This document shows, one piece after another, positions 45,888-57,930 of a stretch of DNA of 64,000 bases. This DNA is from Dallia pectoralis (Eukaryota; Chordata; Actinopteri; Esociformes; Umbridae), in the NCBI GenBank assembly GCA_029465975.1, contig CM055756.1, positions 11,340,426-11,404,425 of the forward strand, in the 5' to 3' direction. The number at the start of each line of letters is the position of its first letter. The first letter of the stretch is position 1. Position numbers and translations under genes: made by a program. The notes below the pieces were generated by a model. That model saw nothing but the letters and a program-made list of their open reading frames with translations. It searched no databases and had not been told where the DNA came from.

Positions 45888-46125
45888 TACAGTGAAAGAA
45901 GAAATTATTTGACCCCTGCTGATTATGTATGTTTGCCTACTGACAAAGAAATGATCAGTCTATAATATTAGTTTATTGGTTTATTTGAAGTGAGAGTGTG
46001 AAGTGAGAGACAGAATACCAACCAAAAAATCAAGAATGACACATTTCAAATAAGTTATAAAATGATTTGCATTTTACACTGGAATACGTATTTGACCCCT
46101 TTGCAAAACATGACTTCATGCATCC
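45888..46125. mobile_element. Tc1/mariner-type non-autonomous element fragment
   Basis: Begins TACAGTGAAAGAAG (a Tc1-like end) and contains GACAAAGAAATGATCAGTCT, GTGAGAGACAGAATA and GTATTTGACCCCTTTGC in the order I remember for an abundant fish Tc1-derived repeat. The right end is unclear. Confidence 0.6.
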
Positions 46126-46734
46126 ATTTCTTATTCTCCCGTATGTTCAAGCTGATCCAGCATCTTTTACTTTAATCTGCGTCTCACACATTTTCTTCGT
46201 GATATGAACACCTGAAAGAGATTTGTCTGTCTTTAAAACCTCCAATCTTTCTCTGTGTCTGTAATCTTTTTCCCATCTTAATCTTTCCCTTTTTTGACCA
46301 CTCAGATATGGGATGCTCTTTGCATAACTGCATAGAACGCCAGCATCTCTGTGTTATTTTAACGGACAAAGCATTTCCTTTCGAGAAAACAAGGACACAT
46401 CCAAGTGATTCCAAACTTTTGCCCGGTTGTGTACAAGTGGCATCAGTGGATGTAGAGACACAGTAGACAGATCTCTCCTTTGTTTCCACAGCGTCACCCC
46501 ACCACCCGGACATCAATACTAGAGGATTAGCGCTGTTGGCCCACATCCCAAATTATTCCCTCAAGTGCACCGCCGCAACCCGGAGCTAGTTCAAAGAAAT
46601 GCACTAGCTCGTGACTAGGGCGCTGTTTGGGATACACACTCAGGCTGCGTCAGCATAGTGTCTCTTCTCAGCAAACCTCCCCATTTACGCAGCAGGCTTC
46701 AATCACTCCCCAAATGAGGCGTTCTATACAGTGT
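46126..46734. other. Relic-rich non-coding stretch
   Basis: Contains CATAGAACGCCAGCATC and GATTCCAAACTTTTGCCCGG (about 46331 and 46409), short remnants resembling other fish Tc1-like elements. A copy of the dispersed salmonid-type repeat lies near 46540-46630. Confidence 0.4.
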
Positions 46735-46842
46735 GATAAGAGAGAGAGGGAGAGAGAGAGCGAGGGAGAGAGAAAGCGAGAGAGAGGGAAAGCGAGAGCA
46801 AGCGAGAGACACAGTGAGAGAGAGCGAGTGGGAGAGAGCTGA
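46735..46842. repeat. (GA)n purine-rich simple repeat
   Basis: Interrupted GAGAGAG/GCGAGAG tract. Open frames rich in Arg/Glu across it are artefacts. Confidence 0.9.
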
Positions 46843-47933
46843 TGAATCATTTGATGTCCGGGTTGGTCTATGTAATCATTCACTGATAAAGCGCTCTCTG
46901 AATGTAGTGGGTTCGGAGACAGAGACCGCTTCCTAAATAGCGCCCTATTCTCCATACAGCGCACTTCCTCCAACCAGGCCATGGTCGAATGAAGGGAACG
47001 GTTTTTCGCATTGACAGAAGCTCCTTTTTTCTCCCTCATTATTGGCAATGCTTTAGCTTCAGCAAGATGACACAGACAGGAGTGACACTCAGTCAATGGG
47101 AGATGAAAATGTAAGGGGTGTCTGAGAGGAAAGGACAATAGCAGCCGGAGAAAGACAAGACGGAGCTCTGATTGGGTAACCGTCGGCGACACTGTCAACT
47201 AGCTTCCTTTGACAATTTTGTTGTGGCACAAATGTTTCTGCAGAGCCGGTACATTCAAGGTAAAAAAAAAATGCTTCTAAAGTTTTAAATTACACCAAAT
47301 TTATTTTGAGGTATTCCCAAAAAGTTTTGACAGGAAATTGTATTTGTTCACTTTCAAAAAGAGCACACATGGTTTGATGCCATGTGAATTGAACGAAGAC
47401 AATTGGCCATTAGAAAAACACTCAAGTTGGCTTTGATGTAATGGACCTTTTAAATGTCAGACCTGATTTTGTCCATAACATAAAGTATTTTTTTCTGAAA
47501 AAAAGAATGACAATCGCATGGTATCTAGTCTCTTTTCTGTCCTGTAGGTTTAAGCCGCTGTCCTTTTTCTAGAAAATCACGGCCGGATACAAACTCAAAA
47601 CTTGTTCCTGGGGTCAGAAAACATTTCTACGGCTAATTCTCATGTCCCTTGTTCACCCCAAACACTTTTTTCTTCTTTTCTTTATCTTCAGACAGATGTG
47701 TTGAACAGATCTGTTACACATAACGACAAACGCGCCGTTGGATCCACGAGTGCCGGTTCCCGTGCGTGCGTCCCCCTCCAAACACTGAGAATGCCATCAT
47801 TCACATCCGTCTCCACCAGAGTTACATGTTCTAATCCTTTTCTCCTTCCTCTCTGCGTTGTTGTTGGAAACACACACGATGCAACATCTCCGCGGTCACG
47901 TTCCGACTGACGCCCTACGCCCAGGCACTTCCG
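46843..47933. other. Non-coding stretch
   Basis: A short dispersed-repeat remnant (AATAGCGCCCTATTCTCC...GCGCACTTCC) lies near 46935-46970. Nothing else recognised. Confidence 0.4.
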
Positions 47934-48046
47934 TCAGACAGGTCCCTCCGGATGAAGGCAGCGGATGAGGGCGCCGTTTGGAACGTCGGCCATGTGCTGA
48001 CTGATCTCCGCCTTCAGCTCGGCGTCCCAATCAGATCTGGCTCTCG
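47934..48046 (-). CDS. Possible terminal coding exon, family unknown
   Basis: The minus strand has a plausible acceptor (CCTTTCATGTCAG|CGAG at 48047), then a 36-codon frame containing RSDWDAELKAEISQHMADV and NGALIRCLHPEGPV, ending in TGA at 47934-47936. GC-rich third positions and a globular, non-repetitive composition set it apart from its AT-rich surroundings. I do not recognise the protein and see no matching upstream exon to the right, so this may be a chance frame. Confidence 0.25.
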
Positions 48047-48049
48047 CTG

Positions 48050-49037
48050 ACATGAAAGGTTACGTTCAGCTCAGACAAGCAGACGCTGCAGGGTGGGGTT
48101 CGGGGTGTCTGCCTTTGAGTCAGGACAGCTGGGTTCTCAGAGGGCTGACAGCCCAGGAGAAGGTGCAGGGTGGAGGAGGGGAGGAGGAGGAGGCCCCGAG
48201 GAGTGGGAGGAGCCGAGAAAAAAGCAGAGATGCTCTAATGGAGGGAGAGGAGAAGCTTGAGGCTATGGAAGGATGCAGGAAGTGCAGAGGAAGAAGGTGA
48301 GAGGTTTCATCACATCAATCTGCTGGGTTCGTTTGCCTGAGCCTCCGCGTGGCCCCGTTCTCCACATCACGCCGTATTGCTCCTCCACTTATTTACTCCC
48401 CATTCACTCTCCTGTCTCCTTATTTACTCCTTGTTTTTGTTTTGAGCGCTCGTACTCTTGTCGCCTCCTTGCTCCCCTTTTGACACTTCATTCTTTTCCT
48501 TACTCCCTGTTTTCTTCTTTACGCCCCTCGCGCTCATTAATCCCAGATCTCTTTTTGACTTCTTGTCACTTTTTAATTAGATCCCCCCTGCTGCTTTCAC
48601 ACAGCAGGCTGCAGGGTGAGATCCCTGGCAGAATGGTGATTTTATAGCTCCGTGGATCAGCCACGTGCACGTCCGTCTAACTACCGTAAGGCCCCGCTGG
48701 TCAGGTTGTAAGCATTCGCTGACCTGATTAGCTAAACCAGGCAATCTAACGCCAGCGTAACGTTACAGTAATGTGCTCGATCAGGTCACACACCGACCTT
48801 ATTTCTATATTAAATTAAAATACACGAGATAACCGGCACAGCCCATTTGGATGGCTAATGCATTTCGGAGAAGCACTTCAGATTCTGAGAGAAGAATAGA
48901 AGTGGCGCGTAAAAGTGTCCAGCAGCTTATGGAATCACTTTTTACAGCTCGGTTTATTTACACAACTATCAAGCTTAACATATTTTCTACAGTAAACAGT
49001 ATTAGAGTTACTAATACATATGTTGTGAAGCATACGC
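48050..49037. other. Non-coding stretch
   Basis: GGAGG-rich tract at 48160-48225 and pyrimidine-rich DNA at 48370-48600. No gene recognised. Confidence 0.4.
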
Positions 49038-49039
49038 TT

Positions 49040-49120
49040 ATGGAGGACCAAACCTGCCATAATTAGAAATAAATAAATGTACCAACAAAATATTATGATG
49101 TATACATTTTGGTCCTCCAT
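49040..49120. repeat. Short inverted repeat
   Basis: ATGGAGGACCAAA (49040-49052) is exactly inverted at 49108-49120 with a 55-bp AT-rich spacer; possibly the remnant of a MITE end. Confidence 0.65.
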
Positions 49121-49555
49121 GCCTACGTTAACGATTCAAGTCACACCTTCCACGACCTGTATAAGAAGCTATTTATTTTCATTCAACAGTGCTAATTGGA
49201 AGAACATGCGCACGCCCTCACTAACTTAGAAATTGGCATTGCATGGTTTGAGAATCCAGAAAAAAACCCAGCTTTTATTAAGTCCTTAATACGTTTGTGT
49301 CTTAACTTTTATTCTGACGATGACAAATCACCTAGTAAAGTTGCCATGGAGATAAAAACCCTGTCCTCACAGGGCTGAAGCATAATGGGAGATATTATGT
49401 AGTCACTGACCAGCTAACCACTGAAGAGAAACACCGTGACAACAACATATCATTATTAGGTTTTGTCCATTAATGTTTTTAATAAATGCAAACAAAATGG
49501 TGTAGCATCTACAGTATCAATGAATTTTCTTTGGGTCAACAGTTTATAAACTTCT
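49121..49555. other. Non-coding stretch
   Basis: The 49196-49378 open frame (60 codons) looks somewhat protein-like (FYSDDDKSPSKVAMEI) but matches nothing I know. Confidence 0.35.
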
Positions 49556-49660
49556 AGTGACAGCACCAGGCACCCTATACCGTTATAGTGACAGCACCAG
49601 GCACCCTATACCGTTATAGTGACAGCACCAGGCACCCTATACCGTTATAGAGACAGAACC
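49556..49660. repeat. 31-bp tandem repeat, ~3.3 copies
   Basis: AGTGACAGCACCAGGCACCC plus TATACCGTTAT recurs at exactly 31-bp spacing (49561, 49592, 49623). Confidence 0.9.
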
Positions 49661-51078
49661 AGGCACATGGCCCACACAGACTGAAACTAAAGGTATTTTA
49701 AAACAAGAACATTTCTAAGTGACCCCAATCTTTTGAATGGTACTGTACATTTCACCCAGATTTCTACCACCTTAAGCACTTCTCCCTATGTTAACACTGT
49801 ATTGTCCGTTTCATAGCTGTGAGTTACAGATAGAAAGATCGACCAAGAGTGAGTGAGGAGAAAAGCATAAGAGAGATAGAGCAGGAAGTTGTACAGCCGG
49901 AGGGGTAGAAAGACTCTGTAAGAGAGGAGAGGGAGAAAGGGTGGAGGAGATTGGGGTGTCTGAAAGAGAGACAGAGCGAGGGAGATACAGAAGACCGAGG
50001 GAAAACACAAATCTGAAGAAGTGTCTGGATCTATTGTCAAAAGACACCACTAGGCAATTCCCCGTGTAATAACACTTCCCTCGCGAGGTTCCCGTTCAAA
50101 TAACAGACGAATGAACCAATCCCGAGTACCAGGTGCTGTATCCGGCGCAGCGGAAAATATCAACAAAAATTGAAAAATTGATGAGTTTCATTCATAGTTC
50201 AACTTAGGGTGATTTCGTGCTCGATACATCCATCAGAACCATGAGAACGGGTCTGTAACGTGATTACCCCAGCTCCAATCTAATGGATGGGACTCTGGAG
50301 AGACAACGCGCGTGTCACCAAGTGCACCCTATTTCACTTCACAGAGCACTACGTTCCACCATATTTCTCAGTGACTCGGCCGTAGGTAGTGATGTGAACG
50401 TGAGCCGTAGCCATTTGGGACACGCTCAACGTTACGCGTTACGTTGCTGCATCAATTCCCTGGTTTACCTTAAAAACATCCAAGAGCAGACAGGGAGACG
50501 GACAAACCCAAACACTGCAGCTAATCGTCATGGAGGCCTGTCCTTTCACCTCCTCATCTATCTCTTTTCTGACATTTTCCCCCTAGACTTTTCTCTAATG
50601 TAATTTGTTTTCAAAATGGCTTAATTAATGTGACAGGACACCGTTGCTTTCATTGCCAAAGCAAGTGGAAAATAGGAAAGAACACATGCAAATGCTCGTG
50701 AAGAAATAATTTGGGTCCAGGTGTATGGCTTAACAGATTGGGGAGTCTCTCCAGTGTTCATTTTAGCGTCCGCTTGATCTGTGCCGAACCCAGAAATACC
50801 TCAAATGTGCTCATACTGCCATAAAGTGGACTCTGACTTTTGGGTCAATCTGCTCTTCTTTTTTTTCTTACTGTTTCAATTTCATTTTTTCGCTGTTATC
50901 TCCTTTTTCCTTCGTAGGTTTCTCTCGGATTCTCTCTCACTCTTTTTTCGTGCTGTCTTCTTCTCAGTGTTGAAACAACCTTGGCCCTCGTAGTGGAAGA
51001 ACTCTCTGGATTGTTTAAAAGTTTGGCAGAGGGACAAGAGATTAGACGCCCGTTATGTTTGGCACTTGCAGCCAAGCA
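49661..51078. other. Non-coding stretch
   Basis: GTGACCCCAATCTTTTGAATGG at 49720-49742 resembles the end of a fish Tc1-like MITE. 49845-49990 is GA-rich. A dispersed-repeat remnant lies near 50305-50420. No gene recognised. Confidence 0.4.
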
Positions 51079-51918
51079 GTCAAGTGTGAGGGAGACAGGC
51101 GTGCAGCTGCTATCACTGTAGTCAAGTGTGAGGGAGACAGGCGTGCAGCTGCTATCACTGTAGTCAAGTGCGAGGGAGACAGGCGTGCAGCTGCTATCAC
51201 TGTAGTCAAGTGTGAGGGAGACAGGCGTGCAGCTGCTATCACTGTAGTCAAGTGTGAGGGAGACAGGCGTGCAGCTGCTATCACTGTAGTCAAGTGTGAG
51301 GGAAACAGGCGTGCAGCTGCTATCACTGTAGTCAAGTGTGAGGGAGACAGGCGTGCAGCTGCTATCACTGTAGTCAAGTGTGAGGGAGACAGGCGTGCAG
51401 CTGCTATCACTGTAGTCAAGTGTGAGGGAGACAGGCGTGCAGCTGCTATCACTGTAGTCAAGTGTGAGGGAGACAGGCGTGCAGCTGCTATCACTGTAGT
51501 CAAGTGTGAGGGGAGACAGGCGTGCAGCTGCTATCACTGTAGTCAAGTGTGAGGGAGACAGGCGTGCAGCTGCTATCACTGTAGTCAAGTGTGAGGGAGA
51601 CAGGCGTGCAGCTGCTATCACTGTAGTCAAGTGTGAGGGAGACAGGCGTGCAGCTGCTATCACTGTAGTCAAGTGTGAGGGAGACAGGCGTGCAGCTGCT
51701 ATCACTGTAGTCAAGTGTGAGGGAGACAGGCGTGCAGCTGCTATCACTGTAGTCAAGTGTGAGGGAGACAGGCGTGCAGCTGCTATCACTGTAGTCAAGT
51801 GTGAGGGAGACAGGCGTGCAGCTGCTATCACTGTAGTCAAGTGTGAGGGAGACAGGCGTGTAGCTGCTATCACTGTAGTCAAGTGTGAGGGAAACAGGCG
51901 TGTAGCTGCTATCACTGT
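51079..51918. repeat. 42-bp minisatellite, 20 copies
   Basis: Unit TCAAGTGTGAGGGAGACAGG plus CGTGCAGCTGCTATCACTGTAG. Nearly identical copies; the only length variant seen is an extra G at about 51510. The last two copies share GTGTAGCTGC. Each unit holds a CAGCTG E-box. Open frames with a 14-residue repeat on both strands are artefacts. Confidence 0.96.
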
Positions 51919-51924
51919 TCCGTA

Positions 51925-53225
51925 GGAAAATGTAGGAACTGTAGGAAATGACGTCATAGGTGGCCTCGTTTATGACTGGGTTTCAAAAAGACTCAATTCT
52001 CTGAGAGCACTTCTGAACCAGTTCTGAACCAGTGTTTGGTGGTTTCCCCTTTAAAACCCTAACCCAGTTTGGGAGTTGTAGAGAAAGCAGGTGAGTTCAA
52101 GGGGAACTCCACACTGGAAGGACCTTAGCTGGTGCGTTATGTCCAGGTGATTTCTAGGGCATTGAGATGACTGTCACACATAATTAACCGGAGGGAGCGA
52201 GGACCGTTTTGCACCTACCAATAACCCCGACGGTTTTACATCCAACTGTGGATTTCATGCAAACTCATGTCTTCATTTTGCTACGAGCCCGTGTTGTTTT
52301 TAGACACGTCCATTTCATGTGTAGTCCCGGTTGTCCTCGATCCCCACAGCCATGTCTCTCAGCCACGTTCCATTATGTTCGGAGGCGTGTGAACGTCCGC
52401 TAAAGATTCCGGAACCTGTGGTATAGAACAAACAGATCAATACGGATTCTAGATCCCGGGGATATGGAGGTCTCTAGGCAACTCTATGTTGTGAAGTGTG
52501 AGCAGCAGAAACTGACAGCAGGCGTGCCTCTCTGGGCATATCTGTGTTTGTGTTGTCCCCAATTTGTGTCAGCTGCCCTGCGCTGTTGCTAATTAGGGAG
52601 GGTACTTAAGTTACGGTTTGGACTCCACTGTTGTTTATTGTTGTTTGAGCTACGTGTCTTCGTTACTGGTCGCAGTCTCGCCTCTGTTTGTTGTTTTCTG
52701 TTAAAGTGTGAACATTAAAAGAATGATCCTGAGCTATGTGTTTAGCAGCCATTACATGAGAACATCATTGTAATTGTAATACTTGTTTTGGCTTATTTTT
52801 ATGTATCATTGCAATCATTAGTAATGTGTAATTAGCATGAGGTAATTGGGCTATGGTTAAATGCTTACTTGTGTGTCCATAAATGTACTACCAATGCAGA
52901 AAACAACAACAGAATAGCAAATTATTTAATACTACATTTTCTGTTGCTTGTTTGGTAGGACTCCTGGATTTGGACATTCAGTCAGTTTCTAGAATCTAAA
53001 CATTGGAGGAAAATACAACTATAGATGAATAAATCATTGTCAAAAACTATCCAAAACTTGTATTATAGTTTAGTATTTTGAGTTTATATTGATGTACCAG
53101 ACTTCGGTAGATATATATTTCAAGAATAAAGGTATTTTTATAGAGAAACCAATATGGCAAAATGTTCTATTTTCTTGAATGTACAGTTAAAAAACATATC
53201 TTGGACATAATGAGACCTTAGAAAA
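51925..53225. other. Non-coding stretch
   Basis: No exon recognised. AT-rich from 52740 onward. Confidence 0.4.
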
Positions 53226-53227
53226 TA

Positions 53228-53494
53228 GCCCGCCCAGGAATAACTCCGCCCAGGAATAGCTCCGCCCAGGAATAACTCCGCCCAGGAATAGCCTCCCAGG
53301 AATAACTCCGCCCAGGAATAGCCCGCCCAGGAATAACTCCGCCCAGGAATAACTACGCCCAGGAATAGCCCTGCCCAGGAATAGCCCCGCCCATTAATAG
53401 CCCCGTCCATGAATAACTCCGCCCAGGAATAGCTCCGCCCAGGATTAGCCCGCCCAGGAATAGCTCCGCCCAGGAATAACTCCGCCCAGGAATA
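53228..53494. repeat. 15-16 bp minisatellite
   Basis: About 17 copies of CCGCCCAGGAATAACT / CCGCCCAGGAATAGC; some copies read CCATTAATAG or CCATGAATAA. Confidence 0.93.
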
Positions 53495-53499
53495 ACAGA

Positions 53500-55020
53500 A
53501 ATATGTCATTTAATAAATGACACATGGAACATGGACATTACTTGCATTTTTCTTGACTAGTATAACAGCTACATGAAGGAAACAAACAAAAAGAATAATT
53601 CTTCAGCATTTTTCTCATTGACGATCTGATACTTTATCACCACAAAGCCGACAACACGCTTTCGTAGCAGATGGGGATCTGTGAGGGCCCTTAGTCTGAA
53701 GTGTTACCCAGAAGAATAGGCCCTCAGCGAGTTGGAACGTTTCACGAGGTTGGTCATGTGTGTTAGCGAGACGGAGTTAGCAAGACGGAGGTCCAGAGGT
53801 CGAGTCTTACAGGAGCTGAATCAGGGAGATGTGTAGTCGCTAAGCAAACTGTGGGACGTCCTTTACGCATGGTTAAGTGGCACTAGTGACCAAGGAGCCT
53901 CATGTCTTCTACATTTGTCATGTTTTCGTTAAATGTTTATAATTTATTACGGTCTTCTCTCATCTCTATACGCCCAATTGTGTTTCATTCTGCAAGCCAC
54001 TGTTTGTGCATCAAGTAGAAGCACTTTTGCATAAAAGCGTGAATGCTTTACAGACTAACAGTGTATAGTTCACAGTTTGGGAACCCTGAATGTGTTCAAA
54101 TATGGAGCCATACATGTGAACCAATTTCCATTCAGCAATAACTGGCCAATGAATATCTACTGCAGAAACATTATGACCAGGGGTTGTTTTTCACATTGTA
54201 CACAGTCCCATCACAATCATTGACCATCAGAATATAGGCCCAGACATCACTTCTTCTTTGTTATTGTGTCTGGTTCGGCAGACAAGATATTCATTGGCAA
54301 AATTGGAAATGACTGCCAGGAGCCATCCTGTTTTATTGCCCCATATCAGAATATTGTCCCGGGCCAAGTGTACCAAGTTCCGTGTTTTTTGGAAAACGTT
54401 AATGTGCAACTGGGAGGGGGTTTTACTAAATGTGTTCTACATCATCTGCCAGGCTGATAGTCTCACACCTGGCTGATGGCGGAGGAGGACCCCTTATTTA
54501 GATGGAGGGCAGAGGCATCGTATGTAACTCTCGCAGAAGGTTTATTGATTTTCTGTCAGCCTGATAAGATTGGGCTGGCATACGATCTAACGATGCAATA
54601 CATATCAACATGAAATATGGATTCATATCAGATGTTTGTGATCTGGCAAGCAGTCATTGGATCAAGGATGCACCCTCAATTGGCCCCCTATTTGTTATTT
54701 AGGGTCCTACTACTTGACAACGAGCAGGGCCCAATGGGTTCCTGAGACGTAGGACAGTTATAGTCATGAAGCTGATTCTGAAACTGTTATTACAACTTGG
54801 GCGGTTGTACTGAGAGGTTGTGATCAGGTGGCGGTTGAACAGACGGGTGTTCAACTGGGTGTGTCGGGGGGTCGGGGGAACTCGGGAGTCAGTGGGGTCG
54901 GGGGTCAGTGGGGTCGGGGGAGACATTTTTATGGTGTTACTTGAGGTTAAAGTTTTATTTTCTGGTTAAATAAGATACCACGTCAGGAGCTAACGTCTTA
55001 AGTGAAACAGTGACTCCGAA
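53500..55020. other. Non-coding stretch; possible conserved block at 54240-54460
   Basis: No gene recognised. 54240-54460 is low in repeats and carries two overlapping open frames, but neither resembles a known protein; it reads more like conserved non-coding DNA. 54860-54920 is GGGGTCGGGGG-rich. Confidence 0.35.
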
Positions 55021-55030
55021 ATGGAAGTAT

Positions 55031-55260
55031 TTAGATTTATTCAGAGTCTCTGTGATATTCTGAAATCTATTAACTAACATTACCCCACACCTAACAGGTA
55101 AGATTATCAGTGCCTCTGTTATTGAAGTATTCAGATTTATTCAGAGTCTATGTGATATTCTGAAACCTATTAGCTAACATTACCCCACACCTAACAGGTA
55201 AGATTATCAGTGCCTCTGTTATTGAAGTATTCAGATTTATTCACAGCCTCCTGTTCTTTT
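55031..55260. repeat. 100-bp tandem repeat, ~2.3 copies
   Basis: TACCCCACACCTAACAGGTA recurs exactly 100 bp apart (55081, 55181) within near-identical flanks beginning TTCAGATTTATTCAGAGTC. Confidence 0.88.
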
Positions 55261-56324
55261 CTGAAACCTATTGCACTAAGAATTCTGGCATTAAAATGCA
55301 GAAATCGCTTATATTGTGCACATTGTTTTGATTATATTTTATTCGGTTAATTCTCGTTCAAAACAAGGAGCGATGTTACAGCATCTGGGGTAGGAAAAGG
55401 AATAAATCAGCCAATTGGCACTTGGGGATTGTTATGTAGCCATATTGATATGAGGTCCAGATTGAAAATTCTGCCATTGCAGCACGTTTAACAGTCTGGA
55501 GCGTTAATCATCAATTGATAAATCATGAACAGCATATTGGCATACCATTCAATAAATAAATGGCTTACAAAGATATTATAGAGTGATATATACGAACAGG
55601 GCTTTTGCCTGATTCATTTGTCTGTGGCAATATTGGCCTCATACATCACCTGTCCTTGTTTTCACCCATGCACGCCTTTATTTTGAAGTCTCGCATTCGC
55701 TTGCAGTTACCTGTGGGATTAATGGGTGCATGTGGCGACATTATGTTAATCAGGTTTCCACAATTTCATCCCCAAATTCATGCCTGATTAGTCTGTACGT
55801 TTGTTGTCACAATTCAAGTAGGTCGTGGCTACATATCGTGGCATTTGTGTATTTCTTTGTGGCATTGCTGTGTGATTTAAATGGTGAACAAATTTACGAT
55901 TTGATCATTTCAATTCAGTAAAACATGACTGTAAGGTCTTAAACAGGTAACACTTTAGATACCATGACCCCTTACATATTTGGGTTTTGTCCCGGTGGTG
56001 TGTTGGTGCTGGGAGGACACAGTGGCAGAGCTTCTGTTCAGGTGAAATATTCGCATATTTATTTGAAATCACTTTCACCATTCCAATCAACAACGAACAC
56101 AATGGCAAAACTCACAACACAAACACGATTAAGAGAAAATAATGATCCACGAAAGCCCAGAAACAGAGAGGAACTTAAATACTCAACCAATGAAACAAAA
56201 TAAAGGGCAGCTGAAAATGTTAATTAAACAGTTGTCCGAGCTGCAGTGAGAATTATTTTAAAGTCAGAAACATAATTTTCAGATTTAGTGTGATAAACAC
56301 CCAGGCTGGTGACAGATCTATATG
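55261..56324. other. AT-rich block resembling conserved non-coding DNA
   Basis: 55380-55930 lacks repeats and is rich in ATTAAT, TTAATCAG and TGATTTAAATGG motifs common in developmental enhancers. No coding frame recognised. Conservation cannot be judged here. Confidence 0.3.
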
Positions 56325-56660
56325 CAAATCCAACATAAAGTGTCTTAGTGAGGTGTTGTTCCTCCACAAGCCTCCAGAACAGCGTCAACGCACCTTTGCA
56401 TGGAGTCTGCTGGCTTCTGGAACTCCACTGGCGAGATTAAACAGCGTGTTCAGAAATGATATTCTCACATTTAATGTTTTGACGAGGGAGGGTGGAGAGT
56501 GCTGTCTCACACGCGTAACAGAATCTCCCGTAGGTGTTCATTTGGGTTGAGACCTAGTGACAGTAAAATCTATAACATATTATTCACATGGTGCTCATCC
56601 TCATCAAACCAGTCAGTCACCTCTTGTGCTCCGTGGGTGGGGGCGTTCCAGAATATGGGG
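56325..56660 (-). pseudogene. Tc1/mariner transposase relic, C-terminal part
   Basis: Minus strand reads HGAQEVTDWFDEDEHHV, LNPNEHLREIL (the catalytic Glu block, cf. DLNPIEHLW) and ADSMQRCVDAVLEACGG in the order of Tc1 transposase C-termini, with stops and frame changes between. A different Tc1 family from the relic at 20.2 kb. Confidence 0.7.
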
Positions 56661-57870
56661 GCGTTCCAGACAAGAAACAGAACTACGTGTGTGTAATAGA
56701 ACAGCAGCAGCACATAGTACACACATGACATAAGGCACATAGTACAAGCACATGCTATAGGACACATACGTCACATAGGATGTACATCTGAATGGATATA
56801 CTACAAAATAAAGGCTCATTGAACGGGTAACTTAGAATTTCAATTTCTTCACCCCGTTTATAAACGAATTTTAAAAGTCAGTTGGGCGTTTTCCTCCTGC
56901 CATGTCAACTGGGCCTGTTCATACATTTTTATAAACGCAACCGAGCATGGTTATATGAATACATGTTTTACTTGTATCGTGTAGCACACCTGTATGGTAG
57001 CATCAGAATTAATTACCCGCTTCCACTCATTTATTCAGGTTTTAATTAAATTGTCACCCATGTTTTCGGTGTTTCTAAATTATATCTTTAATATTTAAGG
57101 CTGTACACCTCCTCAGGACGTACAGTTTCACAGAGCGCATTAATGCGGTGTAACAGTTTGTTTTAGCGCTAACAATGTAATTATCATAAAATGTGATAAT
57201 TGAAATAACGTTCCATTATTTTCCATGCTTTGCATCCACAGTGATTTATTTTATTTCCTACAGCCTTCCAAACACTGGTGTTGCAATTATTGAAATGAGA
57301 TCTTCACTGCGTGCTGTTTACCAACTTAAGGCCCCTGAGAAAAATAACATTTCTTAAATTGTTCTTCATCAGCTTATATATCGCTCCTTGAAGAACGGCT
57401 GCTTGATAGAGGAACCTCTGAATTAAATGTGCCATTATTGAAATAAATAAGAGCACTCATCAACAAGGTTAATGCAAAGTGGCTAGGAAAAAAATTTGGT
57501 AAAAATCCTAGAGAGGAACCAATCTCTGGGGGTAGCCAGTCCTCTTCAATCTGTGCTGGGTGAACTTTTCTTAGTGTACATAATTGATATATTTCTGTGT
57601 TATGTCAAGAGTCTTTAAAACCTAATCCAAGCCAGAAACATGAGCAGTTGGACAGACACAATCAGGAACGGTTTGTGGAAAGCAGAGTGGCAGCTGTTTC
57701 CATCAGTTATCGTCATCTCCTTACATGCAACACAACCAGGAGGGCTTTTGGAAGGGTCTGCGTCATTAGAGCTTAGTAGTCCCAATGTGTGGTCCATGGG
57801 CTAATGTCCTCCTGAATGTAAACAGAACAACACACAAAAGTAGAGCAGCGTACATTTTCGGTGCTGGGAC
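56661..57870. other. Non-coding, AT-rich
   Basis: 57170-57480 is repeat-poor with palindromic AT motifs (AATTATCATAAAATGTGATAATT) and looks enhancer-like. No gene recognised. Confidence 0.35.
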
Positions 57871-57930
57871 ACCCAGGTCCACCCAAGTCCACCCAGGTCC
57901 ACCCAGGTCCACCCAGGTCCACCCAGGACA
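57871..57930. repeat. 10-bp tandem repeat
   Basis: Six copies of CCACCCAGGT (one CCACCCAAGT). Confidence 0.9.

Noticed and set aside
46668..47198. 176-codon minus frame
   Set aside because: Ser/Leu-rich translation of the GA/CT simple repeat with no domain.
50896..51957. 353-codon repetitive open frame
   Set aside because: Lies in the 42-bp minisatellite; 42 is divisible by three and both strands are open.
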